Assembly: GCF_021155775.2 (NCBI RefSeq)
Contig: NC_060232.1
Coordinates: 18,979,922 to 19,043,921 of the forward strand
Reading direction: 5' to 3'
DNA length: 64,000 bases
From: Neodiprion pinetum
Taxonomy: Eukaryota > Arthropoda > Insecta > Hymenoptera > Diprionidae
Position numbers and translations under genes: made by a program. Below, piece after piece: positions 45,228 through 56,993 of this stretch. The notes below the pieces were generated by a model. The model was not told the origin of the DNA. It did no database searches and saw nothing but the letters and a program-made list of their open reading frames with translations. Position 1 is the stretch's first letter. Each line of letters starts with the position of its first letter.

Positions 45228-48200
45228 GGACGTTCCCACCTAGCAGTGGTCCTCAACTTCTAAAACAGTCCCCGTATGTAAACTATACTATGATGCAATA
45301 ACAAAAAGTTGAGGTGCAGTGTACATTTTCAGTGGCGCGAACGTGCGCAGAAGTCCAAAAATATACCCATTGCGTCGTTTCTCAGATCTGGCAACATTGT
45401 ATTCTCTTTCTGTATATTATTATTATATCTGAGACGTGTGCTACAGAGTTTTAATGTTTTGAGGTTACTTTTATCTTGGAGTTAAAAAATAATTTATTTA
45501 TAATGACTTCACGTTTGAAGAATGGGAGGTTTGTGAAAAAAAAAGTAGGCGATAGAGTAGCTAAAGCTCTAACAGCTATGTCAGAAGCTAAAAAAACAAA
45601 AATTCTCGAAACACTGCATGAAACTACTCAATGTAAAATTCCAGATGGGAATTGTATAGTTGCATTGGAAAAATTAGCTAAAAACCTCAAATGCACCAGC
45701 TGCAGCAGTCTTTTAGACATGGAAAAAATGTACGGCTATAACAGAGAAGGACTTCACGTAAAGTTTAAGATAAAATGTGATACTTGTGGCAGATATAATA
45801 ATGTTAATACCGCAGAGTCCACCAATGGTGTTTCTGATGTCAATATGTCCGTGGTTTTAGGTAAGTGAATTCGCAATATTCTATTTATGTGTAAAAGTAA
45901 AAAACTTGAATTGACATAATTAATAGCTTTACAATTATTTTATAAGAAATTTATGATATTTACTATTTGAATGTTTCAGGGGCTATTCATGCCGGTGTTG
46001 GAAATACTGGCTTAAATAAAATTCTTGCTTGTGCCAATTTACCTCGAGTAATAGACAAAATTTATAAAAAGTACGAAGTTGTAGTTGGTCAAGCAATAGA
46101 ATTAGAAGCTAAAGAAAGTTGCAAGCGAGCTGCTTCTGAGGAAAAAGAATTGGTGATAAAAAATGTCAAAAAGCTGTGTGACACATTGTAAGCATCCATT
46201 CTAATTCATTTGAACTGTTCAATGGACTGATGCTGATCATCATAATAATTATAAATCATTTTCTCAACACTGATTTTTATAAAATTGTAATATAATTTAT
46301 TGAAAAATTGTAAAATTATATTTTCTACGAATGAATTATTTGTAATATAATATTAAGCAGAAGTAGTTATTATTTTGTTTCAATTTATATCTTAGGATTT
46401 GAATATTATACATAAACTGGTGATTTATAATTATTATGCTATCAGTAAATGTATAATATACAACAACATTTATTTTTACACAAAATAAAGGAGAGACTTT
46501 ATCTTGTTGTAATTATTTACAATATTTCGATCAAGAATTGAATTAAATATTCAATAAGTTGACAAGCACTAATCTACATTATATACTTGTATTTTTTACA
46601 AAAAATGTATTGCTATTAATTTCACGGCATTGAATTGTCTACATAAAATAAAAAAAAAATAATTGTAAATCTGGTTTAATTTTTTTATTTCAACTATTTT
46701 TATTTATTATTTCAGACCAGTGGAGATTGCCCAAGATATTTTCCCGCAGTTAGATGTCCTTACGCTTTCCTCAAATGATAATCAAAATTTATTTGATAAT
46801 ACACTAGGTGAAATAATAAATATCATTGTGTCATTTGATATGGGCTGGTCTAAACGCGGTAACGGGCGTAGCTATGATAGTTTGAACGGTTATAGCACTA
46901 TCATCGGTTTCTTGTCAGGAAAAATTCTAGACTACGCAACTAGAAATAGAAAATGTAAGAAATGTGATATGGGGCATAAAAAAGATGATCATGATTGTAG
47001 ATTGAACTTCTGCGGAAGTGCTAAGGCAATGGAAGCTGATGCAGGAGTTCAACTTGTTAATCACAGCAACATCTTAAAGGAAGCAGGACTACAAGTACGT
47101 GTTATTGTAGGAGATGAAGACAGCTCAATGATTGCAGCAGTAAGAGCAGATAACCCTGGTCAAAAGTATCATAAATTAGCCGACAAAAATCATTTAACCA
47201 AAAATTTTGGAAAAGAGTTATATAAATTACGCGATAGTTTAGAGAGTTAAATAAAACAAATGTTATTCCTCATTTAAAAAAGTGTTTTTCATACGCTGTT
47301 GCACAAAATAAGGGCAATTCCGAAAACTTAGCTAGAAATTTGAGACAAATACCGGATCATATTTTTAGCAGACATGAAAACTGTGGAAAGTGGTGTAACC
47401 CAAGTAAAAATCATGCTCTAAACCTATCTGATGAAACCTTGTATGAAGAATTATTACATTTGTTCGATAAATACGCACAAAACTCTCATAAATTTTCTAT
47501 TGCCGCTTCAAGTCAGGGCAATGAAAGTTTTAACAATATTATAGCAAACAAAGCACACAAAAACAAGTGTTTAAGTACTAGCTTTTCTTGTGATATTAGG
47601 GTAGCTGACGCCGTCTGCGCTAAAAATGACGGTGAACGAAGTATTATAAATATTAAGCAAAGACTGAATATTCCTGCTGGATCTCACACAGTCAATTATG
47701 TTAAACGAAGTGAAATGAAACGAGAAAAACGATTGGCAATGAGTAAGTCTAAAGCAAAAAAATTAAGACGTATAGAATTAAAACAGAAACGAGAACTTTT
47801 ACGTAAAAATACCGAAAGACATGAAGGTATAACTTATAAGAGTAATTGTGGAATGGATAAAATAAACAATTACGTGCGTAAACACTGTGATGATAATAAT
47901 AATATTGCATTAGATGATGAAACAAAAATTGTTTACTTTGATTTAGAAACAACTGGATTCGCCTCAGATGCTCATATTATACAAATTGCAGCGATCTGTG
48001 ATTGTAAAATTTTTAATATCTATGTACACACGAAGACCGAAATTTCATCGTCAGCCACTACAGTTACTAAACTTCATCATAAATATGGAGACTTATTCTA
48101 CGGAGACAAACAAGTCGTAACACTCAAAATTTCTGATGCTTTAGAATCTTTTCAACAATTTTTAATTAGCTTATCCGATGGACAACAGAAATGTTTATTA

Positions 48201-49494
48201 GTTGCACATAATGCTCGCTTTGACGTACCACGACTCTTACGAGCTATTACGAATGTTAAAGTCGAACTTTTAGATTTAATTGTTGGTTTTGCTGACACTT
48301 TATCATTGTTCAGAAAGTCTTTGGTTGATAGGAAAGGACCGGGTCAATTTAAATTAGAGAGTTTAAGCAACGACTTCTTACACCCTGATAATGATCAGGA
48401 ATCTTTTCATGACGCTGCGTATGACGTTGTGGTACTTCAAGACTTAATTAATACATTAAACCTGCGAAGTGGTGTATTAAAGGCATGTAAAAACAGTAAT
48501 ATTTATTTGGAAGAGTTATCCAACTCAGATAAAACTAAAGTAAACTTAAAAATGTTAGTCGAATTAAGAAATATTATTTCAGTTAATATGTGTAAAAAAT
48601 TGGCTTCAAATGACATTTCTTGTGATAATTTGAGGGAAATCTATAGAGTAGGTGGAGAAAATGCTATTGTGCAATTGTTTAGCGAAAAATTAGATAATAA
48701 CAAAGTGCGAATAACTAAAAATAAAAAAATTTTAACGGCAGTTTTAGACTTCCTAAAAAATGAAAATTCGCCAAAGATTAAGAATTTAAAATCACCAAAA
48801 AAGAAAATTAAAAAAATACCTACGTCTAAAAAATAATATATTTCTAAAATGTTTTATTTTGTGTTACTTGATAAAATTATAGTTTTTATGAAAATTATAT
48901 GATTGATTATATTTTTGAATCTATAATTGTTGATGATGTTAACATAACGAGTATTAATGTTGAAAAATAATTTATAATAAATACTTAATATACTTAAAAA
49001 ATTGCATTTTTCTTTACAACAGCCTACAGTTAACCTATCTGTGAGCGGTTCACATTTATTTACAACTACTACGCCTATACGGTATTTTGAACTTTCCGCC
49101 CAACGCAACGTTGCCAAGTCGCTGTTTCTCACTGATCAAGTAATGAAAAAAAAGTGAAAAGTAGCTCACTTTTAACATTTTTTATAATTAAATGAATACC
49201 GCTTCTTTGTGTTATTTTTTGAGAAACATGTTTATTATATGTTCAATTAGTGATTTTCAGTTTTTCATAGAAATTCCAAGAAAATTACTGTAGTAACTTA
49301 AAAAAAAGGTGCGCCACAATGGGGGTTAGGATAGGGATCACATGTTAAATATGTAAATTTCAACTTGCAATATTTCAAAATTTAGCACCGCAAGAAGGGT
49401 TTTAAAAAATTCCTACACATAAAGGGCACTCATAAGTATGTGTATTCAAAATTTGGAAAATATTAGAAGAAAAGTGTTTTTGGTGGGAACGTCC
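45228..49494 (+). mobile_element. Second Kolobok-like transposon, carrying an exonuclease domain
   Basis: It lies directly beside the first Kolobok and shares the TTAA at 45224-45227; its other TTAA is at 49495-49498. Termini GGACGTTCCCACC are perfectly inverted (13 bp). It encodes a spliced transposase with a C-terminal exonuclease. About 650 bp of AT-rich sequence follows the gene and contains no other frame of note. Base composition is more AT-rich than in the neighbouring Kolobok. Confidence 0.85.
45503..48836 (+). pseudogene. Kolobok-type transposase fused to a DEDDh 3'-5' exonuclease
   Basis: Exons 45503-45860, 45980-46187 and 46716 onward join in frame with GTAAG donors and TTTCAG acceptors. 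The N-terminal part holds a zinc ribbon (LKCTSCSSLLD, KCDTCGRY). The transposase core shows SFDMGWSKRG, a Cys cluster (CKKCDMG), VIVGDEDSSM and GNESFNNI, the same Asp-Asp-Glu spacing pattern as the neighbouring Kolobok. At about 47245 a one-base frame change (within GAGAGTTAA) separates the core from the rest, which then runs open to 48836. The C-terminal 300 residues form a DnaQ-like exonuclease: VYFDLETTGF (D-x-E), AHNARFDV (N-x2-FD) and HDAAYDVV (H-x4-D), so all five DEDDh residues are present. Without the frame change the protein would be about 895 residues. The frame change could be an inactivating mutation, an assembly error or, less likely, programmed. Confidence 0.8.
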
Positions 49495-49498
49495 TTAA

Positions 49499-49533
49499 AT
49501 CCAATCCAGTGTATATATATATCAGTGGTTCGG
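49499..49533. repeat. Right arm of the distant 35 bp inverted repeat
   Basis: Reverse complement of 39938-39972, beginning directly after the outer TTAA of the second Kolobok. Confidence 0.6.
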
Positions 49534-50310
49534 ATGCCTTGCGATAAAAGTCATACGATTACCGTGGAGACAGGCGTAATTACGAAGAAAAGCTAGAGGT
49601 GAGATTAGCGCGTCGACTAAGGTTTGGTTTTAGTTATTGCCCTTGTGAGTAAGCATTGTAGTTTGGCGATTAACGCTTTATTTCGTAGAGGACGATCGCG
49701 GATAGCGCGTCGAGTACGATTTTGGTTTTAGTTTTTGTCTAGTGGGTTATTGTTAAGTGGCGATTAGTGCTGTATGTAGTAGAGGACGATGGCGGTTAGT
49801 GCGTTGGGTCAGATTCTGTTTTTGGTTTTTGAGGTATTGTTTATTATTAAGGCAGCGACTAGCGCACCTAGGCCTAAAGGTCTTCTAGATTTAGTTTTTT
49901 TTTTTGTTAGTTCTGAGTATTTGATTTTGAATCGCAAAGAGCGAATTTTGAAATATTCTTTCTATTGTTGATATTATCGCTGTCGTGAAATATATTATTT
50001 TATTTTATTTTAATTTGGTTAAATAACGTGTTGGTGTCGAAGGTCTCGCTCTCTCTCCCCAATTATTACCCCTACCCTCTCCGCGGTACTGAGCTACCGA
50101 GTTAATTTTCAAGGTCTAGCGAATTAACGATTTCGAGGCGTGTTAATCACGCCAGGCGCCCAACGGATTTTCGCGATATTGTTTTAGATCCAGCTTACAT
50201 CGCGGAACGCCTAATTATTGTGCACGCGGTAAGTTCTCGGACATTTTCTCCAAGTGATCGAGGTACGGGAAAAATCCACGTCTCAACATATATGTATATA
50301 GGAGCGAAAC
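49534..50310 (+). other. LTR-relic-like block
   Basis: Contains three imperfect copies of a GGCGATTA(A/G)(C/T)GCT...TAGAGGACGAT(C/G)GCGG(A/T)TA unit (about 49600-49810). It then has CGCCAGGCGCCCAACGG near 50148 followed after about 60 bp by CGGTAAGTTCTC, a layout like an LTR end, primer site and splice donor. The region around 32868-32945 has the same arrangement. No coding sequence. Confidence 0.4.
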
Positions 50311-51138
50311 CGCCAATTCGAGACGACGTTTTGGATAACCTATTCATGGAACTTTGTGAAATAATTCCAGGATGTAGTCCTCGATAATTGACATGTACAT
50401 AATTTTTTTTAGATTTTTTCCTCCATTATTTCGGCTGCAATTATACGGGATATTTCATCACATTTAATTTTTTTTTTTCTTCATTCAACTTTTCGGTATT
50501 TTATAGGAGAATAAAAATATTATTAAGAATGCTTGTGTTTAGGAAATTTTCTCAGCTTTTCGAAAACAATATTGATTTTTTTCTCGAACTTGCATAAAGC
50601 TCTCGAAATTGAGTTTCAAATGTGAAGGACTGTTTTTATGGTATTGCGCATGGATCGACATTTTTTTCAATATTTTTTTCCGAAAGCTGAGAAAATTTCA
50701 CTAAAGATATGTCAAATTCAAGTTGGATTTTCTGTAAATACGGCGAAAATCAATAAAAATGCAGAAATTCAACTATTCAGAATTTTTATTTTTATGCATA
50801 TTTGAAAATTGAAAATTAATGGATTCTTCCACAATCCATATAAGTTATTGATCATTCAAGGTTTTTTCCGTCTTTCACATAGAAATACAATGTGATCATA
50901 TGTTACTAATAACCCGCATCGGAAAATAGTTATTATACATGTATAATATTATATAATGTATGTTTATGGGTGCCTTGTGAGGTGTGGTGGTGATGAAATA
51001 ATGCTTCAATTGAGTTTCTCTGAAATGAATTTGTTTTATTTAATTCTAATGTTTATCCTTCACATCGGGTTTTTAATCTTGAATCTTACCTGAAAAGAGA
51101 AACAACATTTAAAGCTTTTATTCCCTCAATTTTGTTAT
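50311..51138. other. AT-rich spacer, no gene
   Basis: Long A/T runs and no open frame with a domain. Confidence 0.45.
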
Positions 51139-52199
51139 GTGAGAATAAGTTTTCTTATTCTCTCCCCAATCCTGTCAGACCTGGTCATGGAAGACTTGGA
51201 AACGTCTTGCATTAATGATCTTGGTTTTGATTTACCGTTCTACTTTCGATACGTGGATGATATTCTTACTGCCGTTCCAAACGAAAAAATAGATCACACC
51301 CTTAATATTTTTAACCGGTACCATCCAAGATTACAATTTACTATCGAAACAGAAGAAAATAACGCCATCAGTTTCTTAGACGTATTGTTGATACACAACA
51401 ATAATAATATCAAGACAGATTGGTTTCACAAAAAAACCTGGTCACAAAGATACCTGAATTTTAATTCTCACCATCCTTTGTCCTTCAAAATAGGCACCAT
51501 CATTAACCTAGTTGACCGAGCTATCAAACTAGCTAGTACAGAGTTCCAGAAAAAAACCTGTCGCTCATATACAATATACTTAGATGGAATGATTACCCTC
51601 ATGGCCTATTACACCAACAAATTAATAAGAGACGCACCTACATCAACAACATACCTAAAAATAATATTGACTCTGCTCCCGCTGAAGATAACAATAGACC
51701 CGCTACTACATATATCCCCATCCCATATGTATCCGGTCTCTTTGAGTCACTTAACCGCTTATTCGCCAAATATAATGTCAAGTTTGTTGGAAAAAATTCA
51801 AAAGATTTACAACTAGTTTTTGATACAGGAAAAGACAAGATCCCCATGGGCAAACGATCTAATGTCGTGTATAAAATACCATGCAATGATTGCAATCAAG
51901 TCTACATAGGTCAAACTGGTCGACATCTCAACACTAGAATTAGGGAACACCAACGCAACGTACATGAGATTGAAGAACGTCACATAGCTCTAACGAAACA
52001 TAGTATCGATAAACAACACACTTTTAATTACGACAACACAAACATCCTTTGTGAAGAACACAATTATTATAGAAGACTGTTATTAGAAATGTGCAACATT
52101 GTAGGTCACACCAATTCTGTTAATCTTAGACAAGATGTTGAACATTTAAGTAATATTTACAAACCTCTAATCTCCGCCCACACAACAAATATTGTTTAA
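51139..52199 (+). pseudogene. Penelope-like RT (C-terminal part) and GIY-YIG endonuclease
   Basis: 51139-51816 has the RT catalytic motif FYFRYVDDILTAV (YVDD intact), then ISFLDVLL and a KTDWFHKKTWSQRYLNF linker that marks Penelope elements. A frameshift near 51660-51780 moves to 51846-52199 with VVYKIPCNDCNQVYIGQTGR (the GIY-YIG core with its C-x2-C), HLNTRIREH and a Glu in NYYRRLLLEM that fits the catalytic glutamate. RT and endonuclease act together in target-primed insertion. The frameshift and truncation make this copy inactive. Confidence 0.9.
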
Positions 52200-52868
52200 C
52201 CTTAACTACATACAAAAAAATTTTTTTGTCCCCATTATACAGTCCTTTTTACATAACTTTTCTCACAAAATATTTATTGTTTTTCTGTATAATTGTTTAT
52301 AATAGGTTCACCTTCACTCTGGATTACATTGTTTTCTCCCATCAGTCGTTATTCACCTGTTGACTCAATTGGTTCAACCAACAATATTTCGTTAGACATG
52401 TGGAACTTAATTATAAAGAGCCTACCTCCACTTCTTTGACACCTGTGAATTAATTTTATTGCTCAAAAGACCTTCTTTAATAACCTTTTAACACAATGAC
52501 ATACTGACTGTGAAGAAACATAGTTCTTTAATCTTTTTAATTAATGACTTCCAACCATTAACTTCCACAACTTCCACATATAAAATAACTTGAAGATTGA
52601 CATTGTCTACCGTCACTCAAAAGAACACTGTCTCCACCAATTGTAATTGTGAATTCGACTACATCCTAGTCCACTTACTTAATTCAGAAGGTAAATAACA
52701 CTCAAAGACATCCTTTTTTCAATTAATCATAAGGTTCTTACTAATCAACAGTATATAATAGCTCTAAGAGTATTACATCTACAATATTTAAGTCTGATTA
52801 CTTCTAGTACTATTATTTATTTTATAAAAAATCTTTTTGTTATTCTTGACAGTTAAAAAATAAATCGT

Positions 52869-52904
52869 TCTGAGGAGGGCACATATCCGGGTCGAAACGT
52901 TAAC
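52869..52904 (+). ncRNA. Possible hammerhead-type ribozyme core of the Penelope element
   Basis: CTGAGGA at 52870 and GAAACG at 52894 are spaced as in the conserved core (CUGANGA...GAAA) of the hammerhead motifs known from Penelope-like elements. Stem II between them is poor by eye, so this may be a decayed or chance match. Confidence 0.35.
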
Positions 52905-52910
52905 TAAAAA

Positions 52911-53163
52911 TAGGTTTTCTTAATTGACCGATCACCAAGATTCTATAATAGATTATATACGAGGTCGAGAATTCTTATTCATCAATAAGTTTTCTCGTGC
53001 TCCTCTCGCACCTGTCGTATATGTCCTCTGTAGCTCTTCAATCGACTCGAGCAGTTCTCTCACGATCCTATCGACTAGAGCAGTATAGCTTAGAACTCTC
53101 GTTGCGCGGTAGATTCAATTTGAATGAAGTGTACGATTCAGCTTCATTTACATATATATGTAT
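52911..53163. other. Short flank, no gene
   Basis: About 250 bp without a recognisable feature. Confidence 0.4.
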
Positions 53164-54578
53164 TGTGACGGGACGCCTCGTCGGCGTGCCGGCACTCGAC
53201 CCACCACGTACCAATTAACCAACCAAACCACGCGATTTACCATGCTCCCTCTTCAAGGGGCACGGCCAATCACTATTCCCAAAATCTGCGAAACTGGACG
53301 ACTAGCAGGTATAAAAGTCGAGCACAAATGTGGCTCGACATCTATTTATCCATTTATCGTCTATCGAATAACATAGGCCGAGCGGATCACTAATTCGTCC
53401 GACTCAGGACACATCCGCACGTCTGTTTGGCGGAGCACCACATCTCAACGAGGAACCAGCAGTCGACACAACTCACGATCCCAAGACGTGGACTCGTCAC
53501 TGCGAGAATCCTCGAAGACCACTCTGAATCGAAGGAGGGTATTCAACGTATTTAACGAATTTCGTCTCATTTAATGAAAGTCCTCAGGTACTAGGAAGCC
53601 GTATCTGAACTAAGCCCAGCATTGCGTCTGACGTCTAAACTCAGGTACGGTGATCGTCGCGGAATCCTCTGACCCATAGGTAGGGCCCCTGAACCTATTA
53701 AGAGCCTCTTGCACTGCGACAGGATGTCTTGATATCGGCGAAGGCATAATTGCGTAGAATTCCCGTCCTTCTAACCACCACGCTGCCACATAAACAATAT
53801 TCTGTCTTGCCGTCTGCAAAACAAATCAATGTCAATACCAAATAATAACTTGTCAATGACGATTTCCCATCGTCATACACCGTCCTTCTGACGACCATGC
53901 TATCACGTCAATACTATTCTGTCTTGCCGTTTGCAAAACGAATCATTATCAAACCAAAGAAGAAAAACCAATTCCTTCCGACCTCTCAACAGTATTTCTT
54001 AACATTATAAGAAAATCAAATTCACGACATTCTTTCCTGTCAGAAACCCCACTTCTTGGGGATATACCATAATCAATACTCAAAGATTTCCTCTTAGAAA
54101 ACAAATTTCTCGCCTCACGAGTAAATCGCTCATTGCGATTATTCTGTGTCTTGCTTCACAACCACCGAACAAGTTTGACCCTCAACCGTTTATAAGGCCT
54201 GTGATAATGGGTTTATTCCACTGGTGCCATTGCACATGAGAGTGATGAAACAACTTCTGAGGCTTTCTCGAAAACCAATTTAAAACGGTCAAACTCTAGT
54301 AACCTCTTCCCGGAGCTCACCAAAGAATTACCAAGTAATTATTTTCCACCTTCCTTCCGCGTCCAGAGACCGAATTCTACCGTTCCGATCACGAGACAGG
54401 AAATTCCTAAAACTATTACGATATTCGAGTATGTGCGAAACCACCGCGCTACCTCTCATATTACTTATGAAATCCCTGCGGTATTCCGCGGATAAATGAA
54501 CTCGAACTGTTTCATTGGCGACCGTAAAAGGACGCGAAACATTTCATTGGGGACCGTGACAAAACTCGAATCGTTTCA
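53164..54578 (+). mobile_element. LTR-like insertion, 1.4 kb, with 4 bp duplication
   Basis: It starts TGTGACGGGACG, ends ATCGTTTCA, and is flanked by GTAT at 53160-53163 and 54579-54582. It has a TATA box (53310-53317) about 145 bp in. The 3' end shows three successive TTTCA stops followed by TTGGCGACCGT or TTGGGGACCGT, like a repeated LTR-end plus arginine-tRNA-type primer-site unit. No gag or pol. It is probably a solo LTR. The right GTAT lies in a TA repeat, so the duplication could be chance. Confidence 0.55.
53310..53317 (+). promoter_or_regulatory. TATA box of the LTR-like insertion
   Basis: TATAAAAG in an otherwise mixed-composition block, in a position fitting the promoter of an LTR. 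Transcription from it is not shown. Confidence 0.5.
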
Positions 54579-54579
54579 G

Positions 54580-54610
<31 letters not shown>

Positions 54611-54674
54611 ATATAGGGTGTGAAATAAAGACATATTTATTGCAAAAAAAATTTCCTTTATTCAATTTATAATG

Positions 54675-55560
54675 TTAGATGTCATATTCATTTATCCAAC
54701 TGTTGTGTGTACTGTCAATACCTGACCATTTTACATATAATTTTTTTCCACTCTTCTCGAGAACCTTCTCCACGAGATAGATATCAGGATGTTTCAGCTT
54801 GAGGAGGTCCTGTTCGTAGAAACTAGCAATGGGTTGATTTCGATAGTCGATAGTGGGTGTTGTCTACTTGGCTTATCGTGAATATCTCCGTCGTCCAATT
54901 GGGAGTATAACCTTTCTCAAAGACATTTTTGAATTTGTTTTGGAACAGTTTTCAACTTCACCAGTTTGGTACGTATCGCTCGAAGCCCTTTGTACATCTG
55001 ACGTCATAATTATCTTTCGTTGGCAACGGTGACATCCGATGGTTTCATTCGTATCATTCAGTGTTTGGTGTTGTTGTAAGCCGATAACAAATCAGATAAG
55101 ATGTTAAGCCACTTGTAGCTTCCTTGCGTACTAAACCGTTTCCACATCTTACTTTTCAGCGTATGATTAAAGCGTTCACAGATCAAACTCTTCAAATCAC
55201 TGTACATGGAGGAAAGTTTGATTCCATAGCGTGTCATAAGAGATTCAAATTTTGAGTTGTAAGATTCCGTTGCTGTGTCCATGTGTAATTTTTTCGATAC
55301 CCGTCCTTGAACTAGCACAGATTCCATCCCCTTTGTAACATCATCGCCGGACTTCATTTTTATCGGAACAGCCCACAGATACTCTGAAAAAATATGAATG
55401 ACCGTAAGCAAATGAATGTAGCCTTTGTTTCGTCCATCGTACGACATCCTATCAACAAGATCTGCCTGCCAGGCCTCGTCGATGCCATGCACGTCTACAC
55501 GTCAACGCGAGTAATTCCAGCGTGCAGGCTTATGCAGTTCCGTCGCCAGCGTTAGCTTTT
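54675..55560 (-). pseudogene. Polinton integrase with C-terminal chromodomain
   Basis: The best part (55492-55058) contains WQADLVDRM (first catalytic Asp), GYIHLLTVIHIFSEYLWAV, HMDTATESYN (second Asp) and ICERFNHTLKSKMW (catalytic Glu). Downstream on the minus strand, ending at 54675, a separate frame reads VLEKSGKKLYVKWSG and NSWINEYD, a chromodomain-like end. Stops and frameshifts lie between the two. The integrase would insert the element; this copy is defective. It is transcribed towards the invaded middle of the element. Confidence 0.8.
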
Positions 55561-55949
55561 CCTCGTTCATATTTCAATGCTCTTAGACTGGTGTCCAATT
55601 TGGAAATGATTTCTGCATTTTGAATCGACAGGTCTCTGCCTGCTTTGAAATCTTCGTAAATGGTATCGAAGTTTTTTCCCGTGGCGATCTCCGAAGCTTT
55701 GATCATTTGATCGCGGTTGTCGATTTGTTACTGCAGCAAGTTGAATGTTCGTCTTAAGATTTTAAAATTTACAACATTGTTCGGCATTGCGGGATCTGCG
55801 ATATGGTACAGTCTATTGTTCTGTATAGATAAATACATGCTCACAATCCGTATGCATCAACTCTCAGCAACAGCGATGAGATTCCAATCACCGTTCAGCA
55901 TCAGGATTTATGCATACTATCAAGCAAAAGTTCGCTGCATATTTCTGAA

Positions 55950-56909
55950 AAATTGGTTAAATCGGACGGCACTGCAGCAGCGATCACAACCCCAGTCAAT
56001 AACGACATCTGCCATTTGTTCGAAGATGCACGGCATGAACTGAACGCTATAGGGATTGATAAATGCAAAAACGTTGGTCTGAGCAGTCTGCTCAAGGGTT
56101 TCGCTTCACTTAACCCTAGTGAGAGTTGGCTTATCAAAAATGCTGGATGGCTCGATGTTCAGGAAACGGAATAATTAACTGATGCCGATGGCAACTTGGA
56201 TGTAGTTATTCCCTTGAGCATGATATTGGACTTCGCTGAAGACTATCGCAAGATCATCGTTAACGCGAAACATGAGCTGATTCATACAAGATCAAAAAGT
56301 GATTTAAATGCCATCGTTTAAAATCAAGACTAAGACTTTAGAATCGTGATCCATCAAGTTGACTGGTTAGTACCGTATGTGAAACTCTCGGATCAACGAA
56401 AAATCGCACTGTTGAATTTTATCGAGAAAGATACACCTGTCTCCATGAGTTTTCACAGTTGAGAGTTGTACGAATATCATTCGCAACCGGCAACTACGAA
56501 ACACGTTTGGACTGTGAAAAAGTTCACCCACTTGGAGAAATCACGATTTGTAACGCTCGGTTTTTAAACGAATCGAAAAAACAAAGCCGGCAAAAATTCC
56601 AGTCATCCTAATGAGTGTAACATTACTGACGTCAAGCTCTTCTTGAATTCCGAGTATTATCCGTACGGTAACCGGAACTTGGACATGAGGCACAATCACT
56701 TTGCATTGCTGTACGAGATGTACGCAAACTTCCAAGCCACCTATTACTGCAAAAAACCCGAGCCTTTATTGATGAAGAGTGAATTTCTACAGTACGAACC
56801 TTCGATTTTCATCTACTGTTTGAAACAAAACGAGGCTCTGAAATCCGGACCAGTAGATATTCGTATCGAATTTGAGACTAAAAATAACCTACTGCTTGAT
56901 TTTACATGA
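55950..56909 (+). pseudogene. Polinton double-jelly-roll capsid-like protein, broken
   Basis: Segments in more than one frame are LFEDARHELNAIGIDK and SLLKGFASLNPSESWLIKN (55990-56174, then a stop), LSMILDFAEDYRKIIVNAKH (about 56215), KHVWTVKKFTHLEKSRFV (about 56500), LNSEYYPYGNRNL and LLYEMYANFQATYY (56640-56760) and LKSGPVDIRIEFETKN at the end. They match the insect double-jelly-roll family linked to Polinton/adintovirus-type major capsids. At least two stops and two frame changes are present. It is divergently arranged with the integrase. Confidence 0.7.
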
Positions 56910-56993
56910 TCGTATAATTGAATATAATCTACTGAGTGGTGGGGTGAGGAAATAGGTATAAATACAATGAAGTTTGTGACAGTATTTTTCACG

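Larger units (their letters stand above)
51139..52910 (+). mobile_element. 5'-truncated Penelope-like element
   Basis: The 3' half of a Penelope RT, its GIY-YIG endonuclease and a 3' UTR are present. The RT begins abruptly around the SPILSDLVMEDLE motif, so the upstream part is missing, as expected for incomplete reverse transcription. The 3' region ends with a ribozyme-like core near 52870-52904. Confidence 0.85.

Noticed and set aside
53164..54578. Continuation of the Polinton sequence between Penelope and integrase
   Set aside because: TG/CA ends, GTAT flanks and a TATA box fit an inserted LTR better, and no Polinton gene is readable here.
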